From Sphaerisporangium corydalis (GTDB lineage: Bacteria > Actinomycetota > Actinomycetes > Streptosporangiales > Streptosporangiaceae), in contig NZ_JANZYP010000005.1 in the NCBI RefSeq assembly GCF_025506355.1, forward strand, positions 124,001-188,000: a stretch of DNA of 64,000 nucleotides, in the 5' to 3' direction. This document shows, in pieces, positions 35,050 to 43,972 of the stretch. The position numbers and the translations under genes are program-made. How positions within the stretch are numbered: the first letter of the stretch is position 1; every line of letters begins with the position of its first letter. The notes under the pieces were generated by a model, which did not search any database, had not been told where the DNA came from, and saw only the letters and a list, made by a program, of their open reading frames with translations.

Positions 35050-35191
35050 CCTTTGCCCCCTGACCTCGCCTGCCGTTCCGCCCGCATCATGCTAGGACAG
35101 TCCGGCCCCGAGCCGTCCCTGGGGACGGGCCAGGGGCGATCCGGGGTCATCCCCGATGGGCGCGGGCCCCGGCCGGAACGATGATCTGAGC

Positions 35192-35848
35192 ATGTCGACC
35201 CCCCCGGCCACCGCCTCGTGGAACGCGCTCACCGGCATGGCGTTCTCCGCAGCCCCCCTGTTCGTGCTCGTGTACGGGGTGGTCCGCCTGCTCGACGGCC
35301 TGGACGGCGCCCGGGGTCCTGGGACGCACTGGACCGCCGGGCACGCCGCCTTCCTGGTCGGGCTCCTGCTGTTCGTGCCGGTGGTGCTCGGGCTGCGCCG
35401 CCCGGTGGCCGCCCGCGCCGCCGGGCTGCGGGTCACGGCGACGGTGAGCGCCGTGGTCGCGGTGCTGGGGATCGCCGCCGCGGCGGGCCAGGTCGTCATC
35501 GACCTGGTGGTGGGGCTGCGCGCGGGCGGGCGCGAGGAGATGAACCGCCTGTTCGAGCAGGTCCAGGCCTACCCCGCCGTCCGTCCGGTGTTCTACACCG
35601 TCGGGCCGGTGCTGTTCTACGTCGGCCTGCTCGCGCTGATCGTCCTGGTCGCCGGGTCCCGGCCGAGGCCGGTGAGCGGGTGGAGCCCGGTGCTGGTCGT
35701 GGCCGGCACCGTGATGATGGCGGTCGACCTGGACCTGATCCCGCTCGGGGCCGCCTGCTACTGGCTTGCGCTGGCGCCCCTCGGCTGGCGGCTGGCGTGG
35801 GGGGACCGGGCCCTTGAGGGCGCCCCGGGCGCCGCCGTCCCGGCCTGA
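35192..35848 (+). CDS. Integral membrane protein, unknown function
   Basis: 218 residues from ATG 35192; the frame is open from 35156, but the extra N-terminus is polar and unlikely. About six hydrophobic helices are seen (for example APLFVLVYGVVRLL, AAFLVGLLLFVPVVLGL, VLVVAGTVMMAVDLDLIPL) with short loops. A cytoplasmic loop contains GLRAGGREEMNRLFEQ. I do not recognise the family. It is divergent from purC and convergent with the LCP gene, which ends 10 bp away. Confidence 0.65.
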   Translation: MSTPPATASWNALTGMAFSAAPLFVLVYGVVRLLDGLDGARGPGTHWTAGHAAFLVGLLLFVPVVLGLRRPVAARAAGLRVTATVSAVVAVLGIAAAAGQVVIDLVVGLRAGGREEMNRLFEQVQAYPAVRPVFYTVGPVLFYVGLLALIVLVAGSRPRPVSGWSPVLVVAGTVMMAVDLDLIPLGAACYWLALAPLGWRLAWGDRALEGAPGAAVPA

Positions 35849-35858
35849 CCGCCCGGGG

Positions 35859-37415
35859 TCACTTCTTGCAGATGTTCTGGGTCGCGGTCTTGGCCGCGGC
35901 GGTGCTGGTGGGCGTGGCCGCGCTGGGGGTGGCGGACGGTGCCACCTTGACGGTGACCTTCTTGACCCCGGTGTACTTGGTCCCGACGATGACCTCGATG
36001 CCCGGGACGTCGGCCTCGCGCAGCTCGGCCCCGGGGATCGCGGCGGCGACCGTGCGGGCGGAGTCCTCGCGGCCGGCGGGGTAGCGGACCGTGGTGTCGA
36101 CGTGGTCGCGGGGCCGGGTGTCGCCGGGCGCGGACGGCACCTGGAAGCCGGCCCTGACCAGGTCGGCCTTGGTGCGCGCGCCCAGCCCGTTGACGGCGGT
36201 GCCGTTGACGACGCGGACCGCGATGCGCGAGGGCGGCACGGTCAGCGCGTCGGACGAGGAGGACGAGGAGGACGAGGAGGGCGTGGCCGAGGGGGCGGGC
36301 GTGGCGCTCTTGGTGGCCGGAACCGGCTTGACCAGGGGATCGTCGGCCGCGATGCGCTTGAACAGGTCGCGGGCCGCCGCCTTGTCCCACAGCACCGCCG
36401 ACTCGCCCGTGGGCGCCTTGTAGTCGACGTTCGCGATCGGGACGGTGGCGAAGGTCACGTCGTCGGTGGACACGTCCTTGAGCTGGCCGGCCAGCCCCAG
36501 CACGTCCTTGGCCAGGGCGTCGTCCACGGTCAGCGTCTTCAGGGTCGAGCCGGCCAGGGCGGCGAGCTTGGCCGGGTTGGCCAGGGTGCCGCCGCTGAGC
36601 GCCCGCTGGAGCAGGGCCGAGATGACCTGCTGCTGGCGGTCGATGCGGTCGAGGTCGGAGCGGGCGGTGGCGCGGGTGCGCGCGTAGAACAGCGCCTTGA
36701 TCCCGTCGAGCTCGTAGGTGCCGGGCTGGAGCTGGAACTTGGTGTGCAGGTCGTTGATCGCGACGGGCGTGCAGACCGAGACCCCGCCGATGGCGTCCAC
36801 GACGTTGATGAACCCGAGGACGTTGACCTCGATGTAGTGGTTGATGTCGAGGCCGGTGGCGTTGTGCACCGTGCGCACGGCCAGCGGGGCGCCGCCGAGC
36901 GAGTACGCGGAGTTGATCTTGTGGGTGCCCTTGCCCGGGATGTCCACCCAGCTGTCGCGGGGCAGGCTGACCACCGTGATCTTGGAATGGTCCTCCGAGA
37001 GGTGGATCACCATCATCGTGTCGCTGCGCTGCCCGACCTCACGGCCGAGGTGGAGCTGGTTCTGCTGCTTGCGTGACAGGTCGTCGCGCTTGTCGACGCC
37101 GACGAGCAGGATGTTCAGCGCCCCCCGGGCGTCGGAGACGACCGTGCCGGCGTCGACCCGCTTGATCTGGCCGGCGGCGTACGTCGACAGGAACCACAGC
37201 ACGCCGGACCCGAGCAGCACCACGCTGGACAGCGCGCCGGTGACCAGCACCGCACGCACGCTGGACCGCGCCCGTTTGGTGCGGCGCTGCGCCAGCCGCA
37301 CCCCGCCGTACGCGTCGCCGCCCACGTGAACGCCGGAGTCGCCCGCCTGTGCGGCGGGGTCGCCCGCCGGTACGCCGGGGTCGCCCACGTGGACGCCGGA
37401 GTCGTCGTCGCTCAT
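35859..37415 (-). CDS. LytR-CpsA-Psr (LCP) family protein with LytR_C domain
   Basis: 518 residues. A cytoplasmic N-terminus with GDPGV/GVHVG repeats, one membrane helix (AVLVTGALSSVVLLGSGVLW), then the LCP domain (about 95-330): ILLVGVDKRDD, RSDTMMVIHL, SLPRDSWVDIPG, THKINSAYSLGG and YARTRATARSDLDRIDRQQ hold the Asp/Arg residues that bind the pyrophosphate lipid. After a Ser/Pro linker with poly-Ser comes a LytR_C domain (about 405-490). LCP enzymes attach teichoic acids or other glycopolymers from lipid carriers to peptidoglycan. The location at the edge of the polyol-phosphate island fits. GAGGGGG precedes the ATG. Confidence 0.95.
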   Translation of the reverse strand: MSDDDSGVHVGDPGVPAGDPAAQAGDSGVHVGGDAYGGVRLAQRRTKRARSSVRAVLVTGALSSVVLLGSGVLWFLSTYAAGQIKRVDAGTVVSDARGALNILLVGVDKRDDLSRKQQNQLHLGREVGQRSDTMMVIHLSEDHSKITVVSLPRDSWVDIPGKGTHKINSAYSLGGAPLAVRTVHNATGLDINHYIEVNVLGFINVVDAIGGVSVCTPVAINDLHTKFQLQPGTYELDGIKALFYARTRATARSDLDRIDRQQQVISALLQRALSGGTLANPAKLAALAGSTLKTLTVDDALAKDVLGLAGQLKDVSTDDVTFATVPIANVDYKAPTGESAVLWDKAAARDLFKRIAADDPLVKPVPATKSATPAPSATPSSSSSSSSSDALTVPPSRIAVRVVNGTAVNGLGARTKADLVRAGFQVPSAPGDTRPRDHVDTTVRYPAGREDSARTVAAAIPGAELREADVPGIEVIVGTKYTGVKKVTVKVAPSATPSAATPTSTAAAKTATQNICKK

Positions 37416-37517
37416 CGTGGTGCCCCCTCGGACAGAGAACGTTCACCGGTGAGGACGCGTTCCACCGCCCTTTGGGTTGTCGTCCCCACCCGCTCGTACA
37501 GTAGCGTGAGCGCCGCC

Positions 37518-38537
37518 ATGAAGGAGTTCCCCGACTCGCCCCGAAACGGTCAGACCACACGAGTCTGGCCGCCGATCTCGGTCGTCATGCCGGTGCTCAA
37601 CGAGGAGCGCCACCTGCGTGAGGCCGTGCGGCAGGTGCTCGCACAACGCTACGACGGACCGATCGAGGTCGTCCTCGCCATCGGCCCGTCCCGTGACCGC
37701 ACGCAGGAGGTCGCCGACGCCCTCGCGGCCGAGGACCCCCGCGTGACGGTCGTCCCGAACCCCACAGGACGCACGCCGAACGCGCTCAACGCGGCCATCG
37801 GCGCCTCGCGCAACGGGATCATCGCCCGCGTCGACGGGCACGCCATGCTCCCTGAGGACTACCTCCAGGTCGCGGTGGACACGCTCGAACGCACCGGCGC
37901 CGACAACGTCGGCGGCATCATGGCCGCCGAGGGCGTCACGCCGTTCGAGCGGGCCGTGGCGTGCGCCATGACCTCCAGGATCGGCGTGGGCAACGCCCGC
38001 TTCCACACCGGAGGCGAGCCGGGCCCCGCCGACACCGTCTACCTCGGCGTGTTCCGCCGGGAGGCGCTGGAGCGGGTCGGCGGCTACGACGAGCACTTCC
38101 AGCGCGCGCAGGACTGGGAGATGAACCACCGCATCCGCGAGACCGGCGGCCTGGTGTGGTTCCAGCCCCGCATGCGGGTCTCCTACCGGCCCCGGCCCAC
38201 GGTCGCGGCGCTGGCCAAGCAGTACTTCCACTACGGACGCTGGCGCCGGGTCGTGGCCCGCACCCACGAGGGCACGATCAACCTGCGCTACCTCGCGCCG
38301 CCGCTGGCCGTACTCGCGATGCTGTTCGGCCTGCTGGTGGCGCCGTTCTACTGGCCGGGCCTGCTGATCCCCGGGGCCTACGTCGTGGCGATCCTCGCCG
38401 GGTCGGTGCTCACCGGCCGGGGGCTGCCGGCCGCGGCGCTCGCGCGGCTGCCGCTGGTGTACGCGACCATGCACGTCGCGTGGGGCACCGGCTTCCTCAC
38501 CAGCCCGCCCAGTCTCGGCAAGCCCTCGGATCCGTAG
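37518..38537 (+). CDS. Family 2 glycosyltransferase (ExoA-like)
   Basis: 339 residues from ATG 37518; the longer frame from 37326 overlaps the divergent LCP gene and is not needed. GT-A fold: ISVVMPVLNEERHLREAV, nucleotide site around AIGPSRDRT, metal site in IARVDGHAMLPEDY, and QDWEMNHRIRETGG with the catalytic acid. Two membrane helices near the C-terminus (LAPPLAVLAMLFGLLVAPFYW, LIPGAYVVAILAG) tie it to the membrane. It adds a sugar to a lipid-linked glycan or teichoic acid unit, and is convergent with the TagF-like gene. Confidence 0.9.
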   Translation: MKEFPDSPRNGQTTRVWPPISVVMPVLNEERHLREAVRQVLAQRYDGPIEVVLAIGPSRDRTQEVADALAAEDPRVTVVPNPTGRTPNALNAAIGASRNGIIARVDGHAMLPEDYLQVAVDTLERTGADNVGGIMAAEGVTPFERAVACAMTSRIGVGNARFHTGGEPGPADTVYLGVFRREALERVGGYDEHFQRAQDWEMNHRIRETGGLVWFQPRMRVSYRPRPTVAALAKQYFHYGRWRRVVARTHEGTINLRYLAPPLAVLAMLFGLLVAPFYWPGLLIPGAYVVAILAGSVLTGRGLPAAALARLPLVYATMHVAWGTGFLTSPPSLGKPSDP

Positions 38538-38564
38538 CCGGCCCCCGCCCGGCCCCCGGAGCCG

Positions 38565-40352
38565 TCACAGGCTCAGGGCGGCCGGGGCGCCGGAGCGGTC
38601 GCAGGCGCGGCCGACCGCCGCGTCGAAGCGGGTCATCGCGTCCGGGACGCCGGGCCCGAGCAGGTAGGTCCTCAGGTCCCGCCGGGCCCCGGCCAGCTCG
38701 TCCTCGCCCCGCCGCTGCAGCCGGGCGACGATCCCCGGCAGCTCACGCAGGTCGGGGCCGAGCAGGTAGGCCGCACCCGCGCTCGGGTAGCGCTCGCGGA
38801 ACACGTGCCCGGCCATCCCGGCGACGTTGGTCACGGCGTACGGCTTGCCGCTGGCCACGAAGTCGGCGACCACGCTGGAGATGTCGCTGACCAGCAGGTC
38901 GGAGTCGTTGAAGCACGCGTACAGGTGGGGCTCGGCGCCGGTGACCGCCCGGTGCGGCCCGCCCCGGGCGGCGGCGATCATCTCCATGATCATGCGGTGG
39001 GCCGTCGCGGCGCGCGGGTCCCGCTCTCCGGTGAGCGGGTGCGGCTTGTAGACCAGCCGCACCTGCGGGACGTGCGCCAGCAGCGCCTGTACGAGCCGCG
39101 GGCCCATCGTGATGATCGAGGTGTGGAACAGGTCGTCGGTCCAGCCCTCCCAGGTGGGCGCGTAGAGCACGCTGAGGACCGGCAGGCCGGGCCCGTCGCC
39201 CCTGATCCCGGAAAGCTGCGGGCGGCCCACCTCGACGACGTCCTCGTCCCGCACGCCCACCTGGGCGCGCAGGTAGCGGTCGCGCCCGGCACGCCCGGCC
39301 ACCCACACCTCGTCGTAGGCCTTGGAGAACGGGTTGAACGAGGCCTCCTTGTCGCTGTCGCCGTGGCCGACGAAGACGCTGCGCAGGCCGGGCACCCGCA
39401 GCAGGTGGATGTTCTTGCCCACGTTGGAGGCGTACAGCGCCACGCGGGCGCCCTCCAGCCCGCGCAGGTTCATCAAATCGACCGCCGACGGCACGCACAG
39501 CACCGGCAGCGACGTCGGGCCGAGCAGGGGGAGCAGCTCGCGTTCGCGCAGCACGACGATCGTGCGGCGGCTGAGGCGCGACAGGGTCTCCAGCCACATG
39601 GTGGCCTGGTAGACCGAGCCCACCGGACCTGAGAAGTAGAAGATCACCTCGGGGCGCAGCGCCCGGACCCGCAGGTCGACCTCGGTGATCACCCGCTCGC
39701 GGCACGCCAGGGGCGCCGCCCGCCGCGCGTGGAGCGCCAGCACGACCACGGCGGCGGCCCGCAGCGCGACGGCCGCCCCGAGCCCCGCCCCGCCCAGCGC
39801 CGCCGCGAACCCCGCCGTGCCGGGCCCGTACCACCCGGCCACGGCGCCGGCGGCGACCGCGCCCACCGGCAGGACGTCGAGGTGGAACAGGTGGGCCCCG
39901 CGCCGGCCGGCCAGCCACTCGGGCGGTGCGCCGGGGATCCGCAGCGCCGGTACGGCGATGTTCCTGGTCACCACCGGCATCCGATTGAGGCACCGGTCGA
40001 GGTGGATCGCCACGCCGGTGTGCAGCACGCGGAGCAGGTGCGTGACCAGCAGCCCGCCGCACAGGACGACGAACCACCGGGAGTCCCCGCCCGCCGTCCT
40101 GGCCACCAGCAGCACCGCGCCGGCCTCGCGGGCCAGGAACCGTACGGCGATCCCGAGGTGGACCCGGCCCAGCCGCGCGAACACGATCGGCGCCGCCCTG
40201 CCCAGCGCCGCCTCGGTCCCGTACGAGACCGCGACCGCCAGGGCGAACACCAGGGGGGAGGGGCGCAGCGCGGCGGCCAGCAGCACCGGGAACGACAGCA
40301 GGAGCAGTGCCGCGAGGAACGCCCCCCACGTGTTTCGACGCACCCAGTCCAT
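38565..40352 (-). CDS. CDP-glycerol/ribitol glycerophosphotransferase family (TagF/TarL-like) with membrane N-terminus
   Basis: 595 residues. The first 220 are hydrophobic (several helices, such as FLAALLLLSFPVLLAAAL), an unusual fusion for this family. The C-terminal part (about 240-580) is the Glyphos_transf domain: VGHGDSDKEASFNPF, VLYAPTWEGWTDD, RLVYKPHPLTGE and LVSDISSVVADFVASGKPYAV. TagF/TarL-type enzymes polymerise polyol phosphate from CDP-glycerol or CDP-ribitol to teichoic acid. Next to it is a CDP-ribitol-type synthase fusion, so ribitol phosphate is the likelier monomer. Start ATG 40352. Confidence 0.88.
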   Translation of the reverse strand: MDWVRRNTWGAFLAALLLLSFPVLLAAALRPSPLVFALAVAVSYGTEAALGRAAPIVFARLGRVHLGIAVRFLAREAGAVLLVARTAGGDSRWFVVLCGGLLVTHLLRVLHTGVAIHLDRCLNRMPVVTRNIAVPALRIPGAPPEWLAGRRGAHLFHLDVLPVGAVAAGAVAGWYGPGTAGFAAALGGAGLGAAVALRAAAVVVLALHARRAAPLACRERVITEVDLRVRALRPEVIFYFSGPVGSVYQATMWLETLSRLSRRTIVVLRERELLPLLGPTSLPVLCVPSAVDLMNLRGLEGARVALYASNVGKNIHLLRVPGLRSVFVGHGDSDKEASFNPFSKAYDEVWVAGRAGRDRYLRAQVGVRDEDVVEVGRPQLSGIRGDGPGLPVLSVLYAPTWEGWTDDLFHTSIITMGPRLVQALLAHVPQVRLVYKPHPLTGERDPRAATAHRMIMEMIAAARGGPHRAVTGAEPHLYACFNDSDLLVSDISSVVADFVASGKPYAVTNVAGMAGHVFRERYPSAGAAYLLGPDLRELPGIVARLQRRGEDELAGARRDLRTYLLGPGVPDAMTRFDAAVGRACDRSGAPAALSL

Positions 40353-40471
40353 CGACGGCCCCCCGGTCGTGTCCCCCCCCGCAATGATCGTCTTCTACCC
40401 ACTCGCGGAGAGGTTCCACGCCCGGCCGTCCATCGCGGCGACCTGGGGCCGCCCGTCACCGCGATCTCGGG

Positions 40472-41914
40472 CTACCCGTCGCGGCGTACGTCGATCACCT
40501 GGCCCGTCAGGCCGGAGATGAGCAGGTCCACGGAGGTCTGGGCGACCGCGCGGGGGGACAGCAGGCTGGCCGGCGGCTCGTCGCCGAAGGCCCGCGACCG
40601 CATGGGCGTGCCCGTGCGCTCGGGGTTCACGCAGTTGACGCGGACGCCGTACTCCGCCCACTCGTCGGCGAGCGCCTGGGTGAGGTTCACCACGGCGGCC
40701 TTGGTGGAGGAGTACAGGCTGTAGTCCGCGCGCCCGCGCGTGTAGGAGGAGGAGGTGTAGAGCAGGAGGTGGCCCCGGGTGTCGCGGAGGTGGCGGATGG
40801 CGGCCCTGGCGATGTTGACCGGGCCCAGGTAGTTGACGCCCACGGTCTCCTGGACGGTGAGGTCGTCCGCCTCCTCCAGCTTGCCCATGTGCAGCACGCC
40901 CGCGGTGTTGACCACGTAGTCGACCCGCCCGCTCTCCTTGGCCGCTCGGTCCAGGGCGTCCGCCACCGAGATCGGGTCCTCCACCCGCACGCCGTTCTGC
41001 GAGCGGGAGAAGGAGTGGACGATCGCGCCGTGCTCCTCGGCGAGGTGGACGATCTCGGCGCCGATGCCGTAACTGCCGCCGAACACCACCACACCCTTGC
41101 CCGCGAGCGCCCTGCGGTAGGCGGCCGGGTCGGCGGGCACCGGGGCGGTGTTGGAGGCGAGCTGGAAGAGCTTGTCGGCGATGTAGACGTCGACCGGGTG
41201 GGTGACCTTCATGTTGTGCTCGCTGCCCGGCACGATGTAAATGGGGACGTCCGGGAGGTAGCGCAGCACCACGCCGCAGTCGTCGGTGGCGGGCCGCCGC
41301 TCGAAGTCGGGGTCGGCGAACGCGCGCTCGTAGGCCTCCCTGATCACCGACAGCCGGAAGCACTGCGGGGTCTGGCCGCGCCGCAGCCGCGAGCGGTCGG
41401 GGATGTCGCGGATGATCTCGCCGCGCGGGCCGGGCGCGGCCACCACGACGGTGTCGGAGGACGGGATCGCGACGTCGACCGCCGAGTACACCTTGAGCGC
41501 CTCGACGCACTCGGAGATGATGCGCGGCTCCACCAGCGGGCGCACCGCGTCGTGCAGGAGCACGTCGCACTCCGCGTCGCCGAGGGCCCGCAGGGCGCGC
41601 CAGGTCGACTCGGTGCGGCTCGCGCCGCCCTCCACGACCTTGCTGACCTTGTGGAAGCCGCCCTCCCGGACGAGCCGCTCGGCCTCGGCCGTGAAGCCGG
41701 GCGCCATGAGGACCACGATCTCGTCGATCTCCGGCGCGTCGTTGAAGACGGTGAGGGTGTGCTCGATGATCGTGCGTCCGGCGATCTTGAGGAGCTGCTT
41801 CGGCGTGTTGAGCCCGACGCGCTGCCCTACTCCGCCGGCGAGGACCACTCCGACGGTCCGCAGGCGTGGTTCCTGTGCGGCCAAGGTACGACTTCCTTCT
41901 GGTGACTCGTTCAC
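40472..41914 (-). CDS. Bifunctional cytidylyltransferase/SDR reductase (TarI-TarJ or Bcs1-like)
   Basis: 480 residues. N-terminal IspD/TarI-type cytidylyltransferase (about 20-250): VVLAGGVGQRVGLNTPKQLL, LLHDAVRPLVEP, GQTPQCFRL, TDDCGVVLR and SEHNMKVTHPVD. C-terminal short-chain dehydrogenase (about 270-480): VVVFGGSYGIGAEIV cofactor loop and YSSTK catalytic Tyr-Lys. Haemophilus Bcs1 has this same order and makes CDP-ribitol by reducing ribulose 5-phosphate and activating the product. With the TagF-like polymerase next door this should supply CDP-ribitol for teichoic acid. An IspD role in isoprenoids is unlikely because of the fusion. GTG start with AGGG upstream. Confidence 0.9.
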   Translation of the reverse strand: MNESPEGSRTLAAQEPRLRTVGVVLAGGVGQRVGLNTPKQLLKIAGRTIIEHTLTVFNDAPEIDEIVVLMAPGFTAEAERLVREGGFHKVSKVVEGGASRTESTWRALRALGDAECDVLLHDAVRPLVEPRIISECVEALKVYSAVDVAIPSSDTVVVAAPGPRGEIIRDIPDRSRLRRGQTPQCFRLSVIREAYERAFADPDFERRPATDDCGVVLRYLPDVPIYIVPGSEHNMKVTHPVDVYIADKLFQLASNTAPVPADPAAYRRALAGKGVVVFGGSYGIGAEIVHLAEEHGAIVHSFSRSQNGVRVEDPISVADALDRAAKESGRVDYVVNTAGVLHMGKLEEADDLTVQETVGVNYLGPVNIARAAIRHLRDTRGHLLLYTSSSYTRGRADYSLYSSTKAAVVNLTQALADEWAEYGVRVNCVNPERTGTPMRSRAFGDEPPASLLSPRAVAQTSVDLLISGLTGQVIDVRRDG

Positions 41915-42218
41915 GGCTGACCCTACTGATCACTACCCGGAGGCGCCGCCTCCTTCACCGGCGGCGTCCGCTGCGGGACGCGTACGGCGATAACGCTGCG
42001 TGACCGGGGCCGCCCCCGGTAGCGTTCCCGCATCGGCGGCGTCCCGCCCAAAGTAGCGGTGCGTCACCGGCGGTGCTCCCGAGTGACCGGGGCCGCCGCG
42101 GCGGCGACCCCTGTGACCTGGGGCTCACCGGACGCCGCGCCGATGGCATTGCAAGGCGTGTGACGGCTCGGTTACTTTGCGGGGTGGACGATCCCCGGTC
42201 GCGGAAGGAGACCCCCGG
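41915..42218. other. Divergent intergenic region, 304 bp
   Basis: No gene seen. It must hold the promoters of the TarI-TarJ fusion (minus) and of the CDP-alcohol phosphotransferase (plus). TGACCGGGGCCGCC occurs twice (42001 and 42083 areas), the first as part of a hairpin ACCGGGG/CCCCGGT (42003-42020). AAGGAG at 42205-42210 is the binding site for the plus-strand gene. Confidence 0.6.
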
Positions 42219-43970
42219 TTGCCTGACTCCGCGTATCCGCCCCCGGTGAGACCCCAGCGCAAGCCCGGCGCCCGAGCGGGCGAGCCCGCCGAGATGAGGG
42301 CTCCCGCGGCGCTGGCGGTGCTGCTCGCCACCACCCCCGCGACCGGCCTCGCGTGCGCGGAGGGCACCCTCGTCGACCGGCTCGCCGGGCAGCTCGCCCT
42401 GCTCCGCGTCCGGCGCACCCACATCGTGACCAGGGGCTCCGACCTGCCCGCGCTGCCGTCCCGCCCCGGGGTGCTCGTCGCCGGGGCGGTGAACGAGCCC
42501 GTTCCCGTGGCGGCCGCCGCCGCCACGGCCGCCGAGGTGGCCCGCAGCCCGGGGCTGACCGGCGACCTGCGCGCGGTGGCCGCCATCGCCCGCGCGGGTG
42601 CCGGCCCGATGGCCGTGCTCCCGGGCGACCTGGTGGCCCACACCGACGCGCTCGCCCTGCTCCTGGCCGATCCCGCCCGGGGCACCGGCGCGCTCGTCGC
42701 TGTGGGCCACGACGGCGGCGGGCCGGACACCGGCGTCCCGGGACCGGACGGCGGACGGCGGGAGACCGGCGTCCCGGGACCGGACGGCGGACGGCGGGAG
42801 ACCGGCGTCCCGAGCCCGCCCGTACGCGCCGAGCGTGGCCGGGTGGTCGCCGCGGGGAACTCCTTCCACACCGTGACCGGCGCCAACGGCGGCTTCCGCG
42901 GCGTCCTGCACGTCGGGCAGGCCGACCTGGTGAGCTTCGCCGACGTCGCCGACGAGCTGGCCAACCTCGCCCAGGACCGGCGGCTCGGCGACGCCGACGA
43001 GACCGAGGTGGCCGGCCTGCTGCTCGCGGGCCTCGTGCGCGTCGGGGTGCCCGTGCGCGCGGCGCACCTCGGGCGGCTGCACTGCGACCGGGTCACGGCC
43101 CAGAAGGAGGCCGACGCCGCCATCGCCCGGCTCGGCGAGGTGGACGAGGACGGCGCCCGCCTTTCGGCGGCGGTCAAGTCCGACGACGGCTTCGTCGCCA
43201 CCTACCTGGTCAGCTCGTGGTCGGGCCACGCGGTCCGGCTGGCCGCCAGGCTCGGGCTGACCCCGAACGCCGTGACCGGGCTCTCCGTCGGCCTGGCCGG
43301 GCTCGCCGCCGTGGCCTTCTCCGCCGGGCTGCGCCGCGCGCAGCTCGCCGGGGCCGTCCTGCTGTACCTGTCGTTCGTCCTCGACTGCGTGGACGGCCAG
43401 CTCGCCCGCTACACCCGCATGTTCTCCCCCCTCGGGGCCTGGCTGGACGCCACCTTCGACCGGGTCAAGGAGTACGTGGTCTACATCGGGCTCGCCCTCG
43501 GGTACGCCGGCGGCCTCGACCAGGGCTCGACGGGCCCTGGCGCCATCTGGGCCCTCGCCGTGGCCGCCATGCTGCTCCAGGCGATCCGCCACATGGTCGA
43601 CTTCTCCTACGCCGGCGCGCGGGCGGACGCCGCGGGCGTCGACCCGATCTGGGAGCGTCCCGGGCACGGCGGCGCGCTCGGGACGCCCATCCCGCTGCGC
43701 ACCGATCCACCGGGCGGGCCCGCGAACGCGTCCGGGGCGCCGTCCCGTCCGGGCGGGGGGCCGGTCGTGCGGCTGTCGGCCCGCCTCGACGCGAACACCG
43801 TCTCCCGCTGGCTGAAGAAGATCGTGGTGCTGCCCATCGGCGAGCGGATGGTGCTGATCGCGGTGACCGCCGGGCTGTTCAACGCCCGGGTGACCTTCCT
43901 CGCGCTGCTGACCTGGGGCGGGCTCGCGGCGCTCTACACGCTGACCGGCAGGATCGCGAGGTCGCTTTGA
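42219..43970 (+). CDS. CDP-alcohol phosphotransferase with degenerate nucleotidyltransferase-like N-terminus
   Basis: 583 residues from TTG 42219, 8 nt after AAGGAG. Residues about 25-300 have the layout of a nucleotidyltransferase (AVLPGDLVAHTDALALLL, HTVTGANGGFRGVLHV) but lack the GxGxR/PK nucleotide loop, so that half is probably not catalytic. Residues about 325-580 are a membrane CDP-alcohol phosphotransferase with a perfect motif D-x2-DG-x2-AR-x8-G-x3-D-x3-D in DCVDGQLARYTRMFSPLG and the following LDATFD. It transfers a phospho-alcohol from a CDP-alcohol to an acceptor, probably a lipid or inositol-like polyol. Layout recalls IPCT-DIPPS fusions. A 36-bp tandem repeat expands the N-terminal half. 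Confidence 0.85.
   Translation: MPDSAYPPPVRPQRKPGARAGEPAEMRAPAALAVLLATTPATGLACAEGTLVDRLAGQLALLRVRRTHIVTRGSDLPALPSRPGVLVAGAVNEPVPVAAAAATAAEVARSPGLTGDLRAVAAIARAGAGPMAVLPGDLVAHTDALALLLADPARGTGALVAVGHDGGGPDTGVPGPDGGRRETGVPGPDGGRRETGVPSPPVRAERGRVVAAGNSFHTVTGANGGFRGVLHVGQADLVSFADVADELANLAQDRRLGDADETEVAGLLLAGLVRVGVPVRAAHLGRLHCDRVTAQKEADAAIARLGEVDEDGARLSAAVKSDDGFVATYLVSSWSGHAVRLAARLGLTPNAVTGLSVGLAGLAAVAFSAGLRRAQLAGAVLLYLSFVLDCVDGQLARYTRMFSPLGAWLDATFDRVKEYVVYIGLALGYAGGLDQGSTGPGAIWALAVAAMLLQAIRHMVDFSYAGARADAAGVDPIWERPGHGGALGTPIPLRTDPPGGPANASGAPSRPGGGPVVRLSARLDANTVSRWLKKIVVLPIGERMVLIAVTAGLFNARVTFLALLTWGGLAALYTLTGRIARSL
42726..42812 (+). repeat. 36-bp in-frame tandem repeat in the CDP-alcohol phosphotransferase gene
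   Basis: Two full copies (42726-42761, 42762-42797) and a partial third (from 42798), coding for the 12-residue unit TGVPGPDGGRRE. It lies in a loop of the nucleotidyltransferase-like half. Confidence 0.92.
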
Positions 43971-43972
43971 TC

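Noticed and set aside
40472-41914. IspD for isoprenoid synthesis
   Set aside because: Fusion to an SDR reductase and teichoic acid neighbours indicate a CDP-ribitol-type synthase instead.
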